Part shown: positions 52,978-62,132 of the stretch, piece by piece
Layout of the letters: each line of letters starts with the position of its first letter
Numbering within the stretch: the first letter of the stretch is position 1
Assembly: GCF_900142215.1 (NCBI RefSeq)
Contig: NZ_FRAC01000030.1
Location: 18,824 to 82,823, forward strand
DNA length: 64,000 bases
Origin: Anaerocolumna jejuensis DSM 15929
GTDB taxonomy: Bacteria; Bacillota; Clostridia; Lachnospirales; Lachnospiraceae
Direction of reading: 5' to 3'
The notes under the pieces: model-generated
What the model was told of the DNA's origin: nothing
Databases searched by the model: none
Seen by the model: the letters and a program-made list of their open reading frames with translations, nothing else
Program-made: the position numbers and the translations under genes

Positions 52978-53838
52978 ATGAAAGAATATACCTCCTGCAA
53001 GGAAGCAGTAGAAGCCTGCATTAGCCAGAAATATTTTGCCGTGGCGCATCTTTATCAAGAGGAAAAGCCCATGAATATGCATATTCATGACTGCTACGAG
53101 GTCTATTACTCCATTTCAGGCGGCCGGCAGTTCCTGATTGACAATCGTTTTTACACCATCCAGCCCGGTGATGTATTCCTTATAAACAACTATGAAAGTC
53201 ATTACCTGTCCCAAATTGACAGTACCATACATGAGCGGATTGTCTTATCCATACATCCTGATTTGATAAAATCCTTATCCACCCCTTCAACGGATTTAAA
53301 CCATTGCTTTTCCTACCGGGAAGCGGGCTTCTCCCACCGTATTTCCCTGGATAAGGAACAACAGCAGCGATTTCTTTATTACATCTATAAAATAACAAGC
53401 CCCACAGGCTTCGGCACGGATGTTTTAGAGCGCAGTGCCTTTACGGAGCTTCTCCTATTCTTAAATAAAGCCTTCTATGCCCATTGCCGTCTGGAGGCTG
53501 GGGAGGAGGATTTTAAGTATAACAGACAGGTGGACCAGATTCTGGAATACATCAACCAGAATATCAGTGATTCCATTACCATAGAGCACCTTTCAAAGCA
53601 ATTTTTCTTAAGTGAGTCCTATATCTGCCGCATTTTCAAGGCCGCAACGGGAACTACCATTAATAAATTTATAACCGCAAGGCGGATTACCATTGCAAAG
53701 GCACTTCTAGCCCAGGGAAGGACTGTAAATGAAGTCTGTGAGGACAGTGGTTTTCACGATTACAGCAACTTCTTAAAATCCTTTACAAAAGCAGTGGGAA
53801 TATCTCCGAAGAAATATTCCCAGTACAGTATCAAATAA
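52978..53838 (+). CDS. AraC family regulator of the kdu locus
   Basis: 286 residues. N-terminal cupin sensor (HIHDCYEVYYSISGGRQFLI, QPGDVFLINNYESHYLS) and C-terminal AraC helix-turn-helix pair (about 185-283: DSITIEHLSKQFFLSESYIC, NEVCEDSGFHDYSNFLKSFT). Divergent from kduI across 235 bp, so a likely regulator of kduI-kduD in response to a uronate. The 235-bp gap shows no clear palindrome by eye. Its stop abuts aconitase, which is convergent. Confidence 0.9.
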   Translation: MKEYTSCKEAVEACISQKYFAVAHLYQEEKPMNMHIHDCYEVYYSISGGRQFLIDNRFYTIQPGDVFLINNYESHYLSQIDSTIHERIVLSIHPDLIKSLSTPSTDLNHCFSYREAGFSHRISLDKEQQQRFLYYIYKITSPTGFGTDVLERSAFTELLLFLNKAFYAHCRLEAGEEDFKYNRQVDQILEYINQNISDSITIEHLSKQFFLSESYICRIFKAATGTTINKFITARRITIAKALLAQGRTVNEVCEDSGFHDYSNFLKSFTKAVGISPKKYSQYSIK

Positions 53839-53839
53839 A

Positions 53840-56611
53840 TTATGTCAATGGCTTCCGGCCTACTACCATTCGATTTCTTGCAATCATCGGAAGTATCCCT
53901 CCATTGCGGTAATAGTCCCACTCAGCAAGGGAATCAATTCTTAATTTTACCTGGAATGTGATGCTATCCCCGGGCTGGCTTGTGGTACCGGAAGATACAT
54001 TGGTATTTGAAGGTTTTTTACTTTCACCTTTAACCGCAGTAACGAAAGCCGGGACATTTTTTCCCTCTTCAAAATGGAAGGTAAATATCTCTTCTCCCGT
54101 AAGTCCAAGGCTGTCTGCCGAATCCCCTTCCATAAATTCAAAGGGCAGCACTCCCATCATAACAAGATTGGAGCGGTGTATTCTCTCATAGCTCTCTGCC
54201 AGAACGGCCTTTACTCCTAAAAGAGCGGTTCCTTTAGCAGCCCAGTCTCTGGAGGAGCCCATTCCGTAATCCTTTCCTGCAATAACAAGAAGGCCTGTCT
54301 CTTCTTTCTTATATAAAAGGGCGGCATCGTATATGGATAGGATTTCGCCGGTCTTAAAATACCTGGTAAAGCCTCCTTCCCTGCCCTCTGCCAATTGGTT
54401 TTTAATACGGATGTTGGCGAAGGTTCCCCTCATCATGACCTCATGATTTCCTCTTCTGGAGCCGTAGGTATTAAAATCCTTTACCGCAATCCCTTTTTCC
54501 AGCAGGTATCCGGCGGCAGGTGTATTTCTTCCAATGTTTCCAGCCGGTGAAATGTGGTCCGTTGTGACAGAGTCTCCGAACTTTGCCAATACTTTCAGCT
54601 CTTTCAGGCTGTTTTCAGGATTTTCTTTGGGAATCAGAGAATCAAAATATGGCGGATTACGGATATAGGTGGATTCCTCATGAAAGGCAAAGGTATCAGC
54701 TTTTTCCGTTTTGAGCTCCTGCCACTTATCATTGCCCAGCCATACCTCTTCATACCTGTTCCGAAACATCTCTTCTTTCAGTGCTGTCTTTATCAGCAGC
54801 TGGATTTCCTTGGAAGAAGGCCATATATTTTTAAGAAATATCTTCTTTCCATCACGGTCTTTTGCTATCCACTCCTTCTCAAAGTCAATCAGAATGGTAC
54901 CTGCCAGAGCATAAGCTATAACCAGCATGGGAGATGCCAGAAAATTTGCCTTAATCAAAGGGTGGATTCTTCCTTCAAAGTTTCTGTTGCCGGACAGCAC
55001 GGATACGGTAAGCAGATTTTCCTCCGCTATCGCCTTTTCAATTTCTGGCAGCAATTTACCCGAATTACCGATACAGGTAGTACAGCCGTAGCCCACGGTA
55101 TGAAATCCAAGCTGTTCCAGATAAGGTGTAAGCCCTGCTTTATCCAGATAATCACTGACAATCTTTGAGCCCGGTGCCAGAGAAGTCTTCACATAGGGCG
55201 GAACACTGAGTCCCAGTTCAACTGCCTTTTTTGCCATCAAGCCCGCTCCAAGCATTACATAAGGATTGGAAGTATTGGTACAGGAGGTTATGGCCGCCAG
55301 CACAATATCACCGGTTTTTAAATCAACTTCGCTCTCTTTTAAAGAAAGCTTTGCCTTTTTATCAAATTCTTCTCCGGAGAGTCCATAGCCATTATTCCCT
55401 GTCTCTCTGGTTACACACTCCTTAAAATATTCTTTTACCTCCTGCAGGGGTACAATATCCTGAGGCCTTTTAGGCCCCGATAAGGAAGCCGTTACGGTAC
55501 CTAAGTCAAGAGTTACCATCTTTGTATACTCAGGCTCTTCTTCTGCTCTTCTTACCAGCCCGTTTTCTGTTAAATAAGCCTTTATCCGGTCTGCTTCCTC
55601 CCTTGGCCTGCCAGTCAGCAAAAGATAGCGGTAGGTTTCCTCATCAAAGGGGAAATAACCACAGGTAGCGCCATACTCCGGCGCCATATTGGCAATGGTT
55701 GCCCTGTCTGCCAATGTCAGGCTGTCAAGCCCGTCTCCAAAGAATTCTACAAATTGCCCTACTACGCCCAGTTTTCTTAACGTGGCAGTTACAGTTAATG
55801 CCAGATCTGTTGCCGCAGCGCCTTCCTTCAGCTCTCCCGTAAGCTTGACTCCAACCACCTCCGGCAGCATCATGTAAGAGGGTTCTCCAAGCATAATTGC
55901 TTCTGCCTCAATGCCTCCTACTCCCCAGCCCAGAACGCCAAGGCCGTTAATCATGGTAGTATGGGAATCGGTTCCTACCAGGGTATCAGGAAACAGCAGG
56001 GTATTTCCATCCTCTGCTTTTTCTGTAACCACAGATGCCAGGTATTCCAGATTCACCTGATGGATGATTCCCATTCCCGGCGGCACTACACGAAGATTCT
56101 TAAAAGACTTCTGTGCCCATTTTAAGAATTCATACCGTTCTTTATTGCGCTCATATTCCAGCGCCATATTTTCAGAAAGGGAGGAGGCTTTTCCATAAGA
56201 ATCCACCTGGACAGAGTGATCAATAACAAGCTCGACAGGAATCTCCGGATGGATGTCACTTACTTTACCGCTTCTTTTTCCTTCCTCCTTAAGAGCAAGT
56301 CCCATAGAAGCCAAATCCACCAAAACAGGAACACCTGTAAAGTCCTGAAGAAGCACTCTGGAGGGCTTGAAAGGGACCTCTGCTGCCTCTTTCTGCTCTT
56401 TCATCCAGCCTGCAAGATTATATATATGCTCCTCCGTTATCCGGTTATTGTCAAGCTGCCGCAGTGCTCCTTCCAACAGAATTCTGATTGTTATGGGCAG
56501 TTTTTCAATGGGAAAGCCTAATTCTTTCAATGAATATATACTGTAATAAGCATAGGATTTTCCTTCATGGGTGAAGGTCCTAAGTGCCTTTTCTTTTAAA
56601 TTTCCACTCAT
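53840..56611 (-). CDS. acnA: Aconitate hydratase, AcnA type
   Basis: 923 residues with AAAGGAGG upstream. The [4Fe-4S] ligands are visible as Cys in AAITSCTNTSNP and two Cys in TVGYGCTTCIGNSGK. VGTDSHTTMINGLGVLGWGVGGIEA and the swivel-domain DYGMGSSRDWAAKG (about 790-805) complete the AcnA/IRP family architecture. It interconverts citrate and isocitrate. No other TCA gene is nearby. Convergent with the AraC regulator, only one base between the stop codons. Confidence 0.96.
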   Translation of the reverse strand: MSGNLKEKALRTFTHEGKSYAYYSIYSLKELGFPIEKLPITIRILLEGALRQLDNNRITEEHIYNLAGWMKEQKEAAEVPFKPSRVLLQDFTGVPVLVDLASMGLALKEEGKRSGKVSDIHPEIPVELVIDHSVQVDSYGKASSLSENMALEYERNKERYEFLKWAQKSFKNLRVVPPGMGIIHQVNLEYLASVVTEKAEDGNTLLFPDTLVGTDSHTTMINGLGVLGWGVGGIEAEAIMLGEPSYMMLPEVVGVKLTGELKEGAAATDLALTVTATLRKLGVVGQFVEFFGDGLDSLTLADRATIANMAPEYGATCGYFPFDEETYRYLLLTGRPREEADRIKAYLTENGLVRRAEEEPEYTKMVTLDLGTVTASLSGPKRPQDIVPLQEVKEYFKECVTRETGNNGYGLSGEEFDKKAKLSLKESEVDLKTGDIVLAAITSCTNTSNPYVMLGAGLMAKKAVELGLSVPPYVKTSLAPGSKIVSDYLDKAGLTPYLEQLGFHTVGYGCTTCIGNSGKLLPEIEKAIAEENLLTVSVLSGNRNFEGRIHPLIKANFLASPMLVIAYALAGTILIDFEKEWIAKDRDGKKIFLKNIWPSSKEIQLLIKTALKEEMFRNRYEEVWLGNDKWQELKTEKADTFAFHEESTYIRNPPYFDSLIPKENPENSLKELKVLAKFGDSVTTDHISPAGNIGRNTPAAGYLLEKGIAVKDFNTYGSRRGNHEVMMRGTFANIRIKNQLAEGREGGFTRYFKTGEILSIYDAALLYKKEETGLLVIAGKDYGMGSSRDWAAKGTALLGVKAVLAESYERIHRSNLVMMGVLPFEFMEGDSADSLGLTGEEIFTFHFEEGKNVPAFVTAVKGESKKPSNTNVSSGTTSQPGDSITFQVKLRIDSLAEWDYYRNGGILPMIARNRMVVGRKPLT

Positions 56612-56828
56612 AGTGTGTACCTCCTTTGTCGCAGTATTCCTGACTGTTTTCTTTATGTTATCACGTTGTTCCTTTTTCTACAAGGGAGTCAAGCTTAAGA
56701 ATATAACTGTTTTACCGGATATGCACAGAATCTTTGTGAATTAATTATTAGAAGCGTAATTCCCACCCTTATTTATGCAGTACCACAAGCAAGCTTGTGA
56801 TATACACGGGAGCTGGATAAAAAAAGAA

Positions 56829-56863
56829 CCTATCAGTTTCCTGGCAGCGGCCAGACTGATAGG
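56829..56863 (-). terminator. Terminator of the flavodoxin gene
   Basis: CCTATCAGT/ACTGATAGG stem with a GC-rich loop region, followed on the minus strand by TTCTTTTTTT. 15 bp after the stop. Confidence 0.8.
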
Positions 56864-56877
56864 CTAATCTCTTTATA

Positions 56878-57309
56878 CTATAATTCTGCCAGTTTCTTTC
56901 CTAAATCAAACAATGCAGAAAGCGTATCTTCCTCAGGTTCATTTAAACAGGTAATGCCTTCACCATTTACTATTTGTGCCCCGGCATTTTTTAAACGTTC
57001 TTCCCAATCGCGCATCCATTCACAATCACCCCAGCCGTAGGAACCAAACAAGGCTATTTGTTTACCCTGTACGTATTGCTCAAGCTCTGCAACAAAGGGC
57101 TCCATATCTTCCTCCTCCAGAACTTCCGCTCCCATGGAGGGGCAGCCAAGTGCAAATACCGGCTCGTCTTTTAAGCTTTCTGCCTTCACTTTGGAAACTT
57201 CCGTTACTTCCGGGTCTTTTCCGCCTTCTTTAATACCCTCTCCTAATTTTTCTGCCATTGCTTTTGTATTTCCCGTACCGCTCCAGTATACAACGTTAAT
57301 TTTGCTCAT
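56878..57309 (-). CDS. Flavodoxin
   Basis: 143 residues. FMN phosphate loop YWSGTGNTKAMAEKL (residues 8-22), the aromatic loop GSYGWGDCEWMRDWEERL and GCPSMGAEVLEEEDMEPF are typical of short-chain clostridial flavodoxins. A low-potential electron carrier that can replace ferredoxin. Lies 23 bp after the DUF2325 gene, so cotranscription is likely. Confidence 0.93.
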   Translation of the reverse strand: MSKINVVYWSGTGNTKAMAEKLGEGIKEGGKDPEVTEVSKVKAESLKDEPVFALGCPSMGAEVLEEEDMEPFVAELEQYVQGKQIALFGSYGWGDCEWMRDWEERLKNAGAQIVNGEGITCLNEPEEDTLSALFDLGKKLAEL

Positions 57310-57332
57310 ATCGCAATCCTCCCATTTTATTG

Positions 57333-57614
57333 TTATTTACAGTATTCACATAAGATGTCCTTTAGTGCACAGGCACTGCTGCTATGGCACCTTTCCACGA
57401 TGGTATCGTCTCCGTCCACTGCCTTTAATGCCGATACCACCATCTTATGGGACACGGTATTGGTAAAAAGAATCAATAAATCAGGACTTCCTACCTGGGT
57501 TCTGAAATTAGCGGGCATCTGGGTAAATACCTTTGCCTTGCAATTATGCTGCTTGCATATTTCTTTATAGGTACAGGCCATTCTGTCATGGCCTCCTACA
57601 ATAACAATACTCAT
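57333..57614 (-). CDS. DUF2325 domain protein
   Basis: 93 residues, the usual size. IVIVGGHDRMACTYKEICKQ, a KVFTQMPANFRTQVGSPDLL stretch and FTNTVSHKMVVSAL define the family, followed by Cys-rich RCHSSSACALKDILCEYCK. Members often sit beside iron transport or redox genes; biochemical function is unknown. Upstream of flavodoxin by 23 bp. The clustered Cys residues at the C-terminus may bind metal or be redox-active, by inference. The 57615-57889 stretch upstream is AT-rich with no other gene. Confidence 0.88.
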   Translation of the reverse strand: MSIVIVGGHDRMACTYKEICKQHNCKAKVFTQMPANFRTQVGSPDLLILFTNTVSHKMVVSALKAVDGDDTIVERCHSSSACALKDILCEYCK

Positions 57615-57894
57615 ATAATCACCTCTTTTACTGCTTTAGTCTACGGTTAACCTTTCGGCTTTTAATATTATTATGTAAATTTTCAGTATATTATGCAATT
57701 GATATTCATTTTCATTTATATATTAGAAGATACCACACCTTGTATGTATAGGCAAGTATTATTTTTACTTTTGATAATTTTTCTTATTATTTAGTGTGAA
57801 TTGTTGAGAAGCATAAATTTTGTTCACGATTTATTTACTCAAGCGTTTAGCTTGTGAGGATTGTAGGAAGGAAAGGGGGGGGTTGGGAACGGAC

Positions 57895-58126
57895 GATGAT
57901 TTTGGCTTACCTTTCGTAATTTTCTCGTTCGGGGTTCCGAATTCCACTAAAATGCCAGCAGCTGTTCCTGGCAGGTGAAATTATACCAAACTCGCTGGAA
58001 GGTTGTATCAATGAAGAGCTGTGAGCTCAGACAGTGGTATAATTTTACCTAGGAACAGCTGCTGCCATTTAAGTGTCATTAGGGAACTCCTCAATAGAAA
58101 ATTACGAAAGGTAAGCCAAAATCATC
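57895..58126. repeat. 232-bp palindromic (foldback) element A
   Basis: The first 31 bases from 57895 (beginning GATGATTTTGGCTTACC) are the exact reverse complement of the last 31, and imperfect pairing continues inward through CAGCAGCTGTTCCT and AAATTATACCA to a core of about 52 bp. The core, read on the minus strand, starts CCACTGTCTGAGCT and ends CAGCGAGTTTGG, as in element B at 58268-58390. No ORF of its own. No clear target-site duplication. Confidence 0.85.
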
Positions 58127-58267
58127 TGGGGGTTGGCAATAAACCCTTGGACAGTTATTGTTTTTTTATCTTTAAGCACAGCAAACGCATAAGATCAAAT
58201 AATAGATATGCACAGATGACCAAGGGGGTTGTTTTGACATTTTGTCTCAAGAGGTTTCTTATGACAC

Positions 58268-58390
58268 GTAAGCGGCAGGAAACGTGACTAGGTAAAACAA
58301 TGCCACTGTTTGAGCTTGATGACTAACACAGCCCTATTTGTTACAGCGAGTTTGGCATTGATTTGCCTAGTCACGTTTTCTGCCGCTTTA
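58268..58390. repeat. Palindromic element B, relative of element A
   Basis: Arms TAAGCGGCAGGAAACGTGAC and CTAGGTAAAACAATGCC pair with TGGCATTGATTTGCCTAG and GTCACGTTTTCTGCCGCTTTA. The core of about 53 bp starts CCACTGTTTGAGCT and ends CAGCGAGTTTGG, matching element A's core. Where A has ATTATACC in both arms, B has CAATGCC in both arms, so pairing is kept although the sequence differs. Confidence 0.8.
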
Positions 58391-58498
58391 GACAATATGT
58401 AGTGACCCCACATTTTATAACATCGTGGATTTACCTGTACGATTAATTGTTAAGACTAATAGTAACAGGGATTACCGCATATAAAAGGAGGTCACTAC

Positions 58499-58657
58499 AT
58501 GAACATTATAATCTATGTTGGAATGGATGTCCATTCCACAAGCTATACACTTTGCTGCTATACCATTGAAAATGAAAAAATTCTTTCCAGATGTCCTCAG
58601 GCATTGGAGTTAATACTGAATAAAGAAAAAAGTGATTTCCCTAAATTTTACTCTTGA
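58499..58657 (+). pseudogene. N-terminal fragment of an IS110-family transposase
   Basis: 52 codons starting with ATG 58499-58501 behind AGGAGG, ending at TGA 58655-58657. MNIIIYVGMDVHSTSYTLCC matches the start of IS110 DEDD transposases, whose first catalytic Asp lies in the GMDVH motif; full-length proteins have about 350-420 residues. AGGAGGTCACTACAT occurs at 58486-58500 and again at 58659-58673, flanking the fragment, and ATGTAGTGACC (58397-58407) is its inverted copy upstream, able to hide the ribosome binding site and start codon. The 58408-58485 gap could be the former left end. Confidence 0.75.
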
Positions 58658-58772
58658 CAGGAGGTCACTACATAACAGTGGAATAAGGGTTCTCGTGTAA
58701 CAAAACTCCATAACAACCCCCTTGGTCATCGTCCGCTTCCATAAACTTCCTTCATTTATTTAACCGCTGTAA

Positions 58773-60251
58773 TTAATTTATATTTGAAACATCACCATTT
58801 GCTGCAATAAGCTTTTTATAATAGTAGAAACTATCCTTCGGCATTCTCTTATACGTGCCCTTGCCATAGTCATCCACATCTACATATATAAAACCATAAC
58901 GCTTCGACATCTGTCTTGTAGATTCCGATACAAGGTCAATACAGCCCCACCAGGTATAACCTATCAATTCCACCCCATCTTCATTGATAGCCAGACTCAT
59001 ATTTTTCACATGCTCCCGTAAATACTCAATGCGATATGGATCGTGAATTTTTCCATCTTCTGAAATAACATCCTTTGCACCAAGCCCGTTCTCTACTATA
59101 AATAGCGGAACACGATAACGGTCATACAGGTCCACCAGCGAAATACGCAGCCCAATCGGATCCGTCTGCCACCCCCACTCGCTGCTTTCCAGATACGGGT
59201 TTTTCACTCCATTGACGGTATTACCCGGAGCCATATCAAGTCCTTCCGTTTCAGCAGCCATGCAGCTTGTCATATAATAACTGAAGCTTACAAAGTCAAC
59301 TCTTCCTTCCTTAAGAATACTATTATCCTCTGGAAGCATTACTAACTCGCATCCCTTATTTTCAATTTCTTTCAATAGATGAAGTGAATATTCGCCAAAT
59401 ACCTGAATATCTACATATCGGTAGATTCCTCTCATTCGCTGCTGTGTCGCCAGATTATCTTCCGGTTTACAAGTAAATGGATAAAAGCAGAGTTTTGTCA
59501 TCATGCATCCAATCTGTGCCTTTGGATATATACTATGGCAAAGCTTTACTGCCAATGCACTTGCCAGCATTTGATGATGCATTGCCTGATAGATGGCCTG
59601 TTCAAAATTCATATCCTGAAAACGATCTTCGACAAGTGCACCGCTGGTAACCGGATGGCGGAGCATAGCATCTACCTCGTTAAAAGTAATCCAGTAATTT
59701 ACATATTCACCGAATTGTTCAAAACATACCTTGGCATATTTTATAAACAAATCAATAACCTCACGGGAATACCAGCCACGGTAATCTGTAATTAAAACCA
59801 ATGGCGGATCATAATGAGAAAGTGTAACCAGCGGTTCTATATTATATTTCCTGCACTCTTTTAGTAAATCTTTATAAAAGGCAATTCCAGCTTCATTTGG
59901 CTTTTCATCTCTGGGATCTGTAAAAATTCGCGACCACGCAATTGACATTCGATATACCTTAAAACCCATTTCTGCAAACAGACGTATATCCTCTTTATAG
60001 TAATGGTAATGCTGAATCCCACGCCGTTTTGGATAATTGGAATCTGCTCCCGCAGCTAAGGCTTCTTCCATATCCTTCGTTGTGAAGTGAAACTGCTTCG
60101 TAAAATCTGCAATACCTACTTCACGATATGGCAAACAATCTTCTACCGTTATTCCTTTACCATCTTCCTTCCAGGCTCCCTCTATCTGATTAGCCGCGGT
60201 TGCACCACCCCATAAAAATCCGTCAGGGAATTTATAATTCTTTTCTTCCAT
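58773..60251 (-). CDS. 6-phospho-beta-glucosidase, GH1
   Basis: 492 residues. GH1 signature FPDGFLWGGATAANQIEGAW; acid/base E192 in TFNEV and nucleophile E387 in IVENG. S444, K450 and Y452 (SESTRQMSKRYGF) form the phosphate-binding set of 6-phospho enzymes. It hydrolyses the phosphorylated beta-glucoside delivered by the PTS permease encoded 13 bp upstream. Last gene of the licT-EII-bgl operon. Confidence 0.94.
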   Translation of the reverse strand: MEEKNYKFPDGFLWGGATAANQIEGAWKEDGKGITVEDCLPYREVGIADFTKQFHFTTKDMEEALAAGADSNYPKRRGIQHYHYYKEDIRLFAEMGFKVYRMSIAWSRIFTDPRDEKPNEAGIAFYKDLLKECRKYNIEPLVTLSHYDPPLVLITDYRGWYSREVIDLFIKYAKVCFEQFGEYVNYWITFNEVDAMLRHPVTSGALVEDRFQDMNFEQAIYQAMHHQMLASALAVKLCHSIYPKAQIGCMMTKLCFYPFTCKPEDNLATQQRMRGIYRYVDIQVFGEYSLHLLKEIENKGCELVMLPEDNSILKEGRVDFVSFSYYMTSCMAAETEGLDMAPGNTVNGVKNPYLESSEWGWQTDPIGLRISLVDLYDRYRVPLFIVENGLGAKDVISEDGKIHDPYRIEYLREHVKNMSLAINEDGVELIGYTWWGCIDLVSESTRQMSKRYGFIYVDVDDYGKGTYKRMPKDSFYYYKKLIAANGDVSNIN

Positions 60252-60264
60252 TTTAATTTCTCCT

Positions 60265-62118
60265 TTACATTATGATTGTAAGTATTTTTTCGCCTATTAC
60301 AACTTCTTCCTTTTCAAGATTAGTAAATACATCCTTATAATTGTCACTATTTGTAATAACAATTGGTGTTATCGCATCGTAACCAGCTGCCTTGATCGCC
60401 TTGATATCCATATAAGCCAATAGCTCACCGGTTTTAAATTGATCTCCTGGTTGTACCTTTACATCAAGCGGTGCTTTTTTCATGTTTACAGTTTCCAGTC
60501 CAACATGAATTACACATTCGATCCCATCGCTTGAAGTGAGCCCCAGAGCATGTCCTGCTACAGTAGTTACCGTACCATCAAAGGGTGCTTTCACCTCCAA
60601 ACCAGTAGGAATTATAGCAATTCCTTTCCCCAATACTTCCGACGAAAATACCTTATCCGATACTTTACTCAGAAGTACACTTTTCCCTTGAATCGGACTA
60701 TAAATTGACCCAATTGTATTACTTCCATTCTCGGCTATTTCATTATTTGCCGGTTCAGCTTTCTGCTTCTCTGAACCCTCCTTCTCATCAACGCCCAAAA
60801 ATACAACAATCGAAAATCCAAGAACTGTGGAAATCGCCATTCCAACACATACTGCCCAGAATCCAGGACCTACAAAAACAGGAAGAGATAAAATACAAGA
60901 GTTTACATATGCATTTGAGGTACCTCCAAAGTATGCTACAAAAGCGCCGGCTATTCCACCTGCAATCATATCAGCAATCAATGCATTTTTGTACTTTAAT
61001 AAAATACCATAAATTCCCGGTTCCGTAATACCTAAAAACGAAGATATCGAAGCAGATGCTGCTATAGATTTGTTCTCGGCCTTCTTTACTTTAAACCAAA
61101 CTCCTAAACAGGTTCCGAATATTGCCATTGTACCCATCGTATTAACCGGAAGAATCACATCATAACCCCGCACTGCAATATTTTGCAAAATAACTGCTCC
61201 AAGAGACAAATGCATACCGGTAAAGACAAGTAAGGAACGTGTGGCTCCAATTATTGCTCCTGCCAATAAAGGAGATGTATTAAATAACCATGTAAATAAA
61301 TTTGCTATGCCCAGACTTATGTAATTTGCAATAGGTCCGGTAATTCCTAAAGTAATTGGTGCCATAACTACAGCCACAATTAATGGGGTAAATACCAAAC
61401 GTAATAACTGTGGTACTATCGAATCCACCCATTTGTAAATGTACTTCATAACATAAACACTAAGAATAATTGGGATACTGCTTGCCGCATATTTTACAAA
61501 CGGAATAGGAAGTCCAAACAGGCTCATTGGTCCAAGTTTATTTGCCAGACCCGCTGTCATCGTCGGATATAAAAGGAATCCGGCCAGTAATAACGCCATG
61601 GGGATATTTGTTTTAAATCGTTTTGCTGAGGTATACGCTATAAAAAATGGCATAAAGTAGAACACTGTATCAGCAACGATACTCATAACAGTAATTAACG
61701 TTGATGCGGAATCAAAGCCCAAAAAGCTTGTCATGATGGTAATAATACCTTTTAGAATACCGGTACCAGCCATAACAGGAATAATCGGCAGGATGATTGC
61801 TGAAATCGTCTCAAAGAATCCTCCAATCCGCATTTTTTCCTTCTTTTCTTTTGTTTCCTGATCCATCACAAAGCCGGTTTTAGTAATAATTGCATTGTAT
61901 ACTATTTCTACGTCATTACCAATGATGATCTGAAGCTGTTCCGTCTGAAATTGAACCCCCAAAACACCATCCAGCTTTTTAATTTTCTCAACATTAATAA
62001 CCGAAGTATCTTTTAAATAGAAACGCAAACGAGTAACACAGTGAAACAATTCTTTTATATTCTGTTTACCACCTACTTCTCTGATAATATCAGATGCCAG
62101 TTGATTTACGTTGATCAT
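60265..62118 (-). CDS. Beta-glucoside PTS permease, EIIBCA
   Basis: 617 residues in BCA order. EIIB (1-80) with the phospho-acceptor C27 in ELFHCVTRLRF; EIIC with about ten membrane segments (100-455, e.g. FETISAIILPIIPVMAGTGI, GITEPGIYGILLKYK); EIIA (about 465-617) with the active His in ECVIHVGLETVNM and GDQFKTGELLAYMD. It imports and phosphorylates beta-glucosides such as cellobiose, salicin or arbutin. Lies 14 bp after the antiterminator gene. Confidence 0.94.
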   Translation of the reverse strand: MINVNQLASDIIREVGGKQNIKELFHCVTRLRFYLKDTSVINVEKIKKLDGVLGVQFQTEQLQIIIGNDVEIVYNAIITKTGFVMDQETKEKKEKMRIGGFFETISAIILPIIPVMAGTGILKGIITIMTSFLGFDSASTLITVMSIVADTVFYFMPFFIAYTSAKRFKTNIPMALLLAGFLLYPTMTAGLANKLGPMSLFGLPIPFVKYAASSIPIILSVYVMKYIYKWVDSIVPQLLRLVFTPLIVAVVMAPITLGITGPIANYISLGIANLFTWLFNTSPLLAGAIIGATRSLLVFTGMHLSLGAVILQNIAVRGYDVILPVNTMGTMAIFGTCLGVWFKVKKAENKSIAASASISSFLGITEPGIYGILLKYKNALIADMIAGGIAGAFVAYFGGTSNAYVNSCILSLPVFVGPGFWAVCVGMAISTVLGFSIVVFLGVDEKEGSEKQKAEPANNEIAENGSNTIGSIYSPIQGKSVLLSKVSDKVFSSEVLGKGIAIIPTGLEVKAPFDGTVTTVAGHALGLTSSDGIECVIHVGLETVNMKKAPLDVKVQPGDQFKTGELLAYMDIKAIKAAGYDAITPIVITNSDNYKDVFTNLEKEEVVIGEKILTIIM

Positions 62119-62132
62119 AATTACACCTCTTT

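Larger units (their letters stand above)
58215..58730. mobile_element. Inverted-repeat-bounded block containing element B and an IS110 remnant
   Basis: GATGACCAAGGGGGTTGTT at 58215-58233 is exactly inverted at 58712-58730. Outside it, CGGACGATGA at 57890-57899 is inverted at 58726-58735, so the whole 57890-58735 stretch is nested inverted repeats. The block sits between the DUF2325 and PTS operons. No intact transposase is present. Confidence 0.65.
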
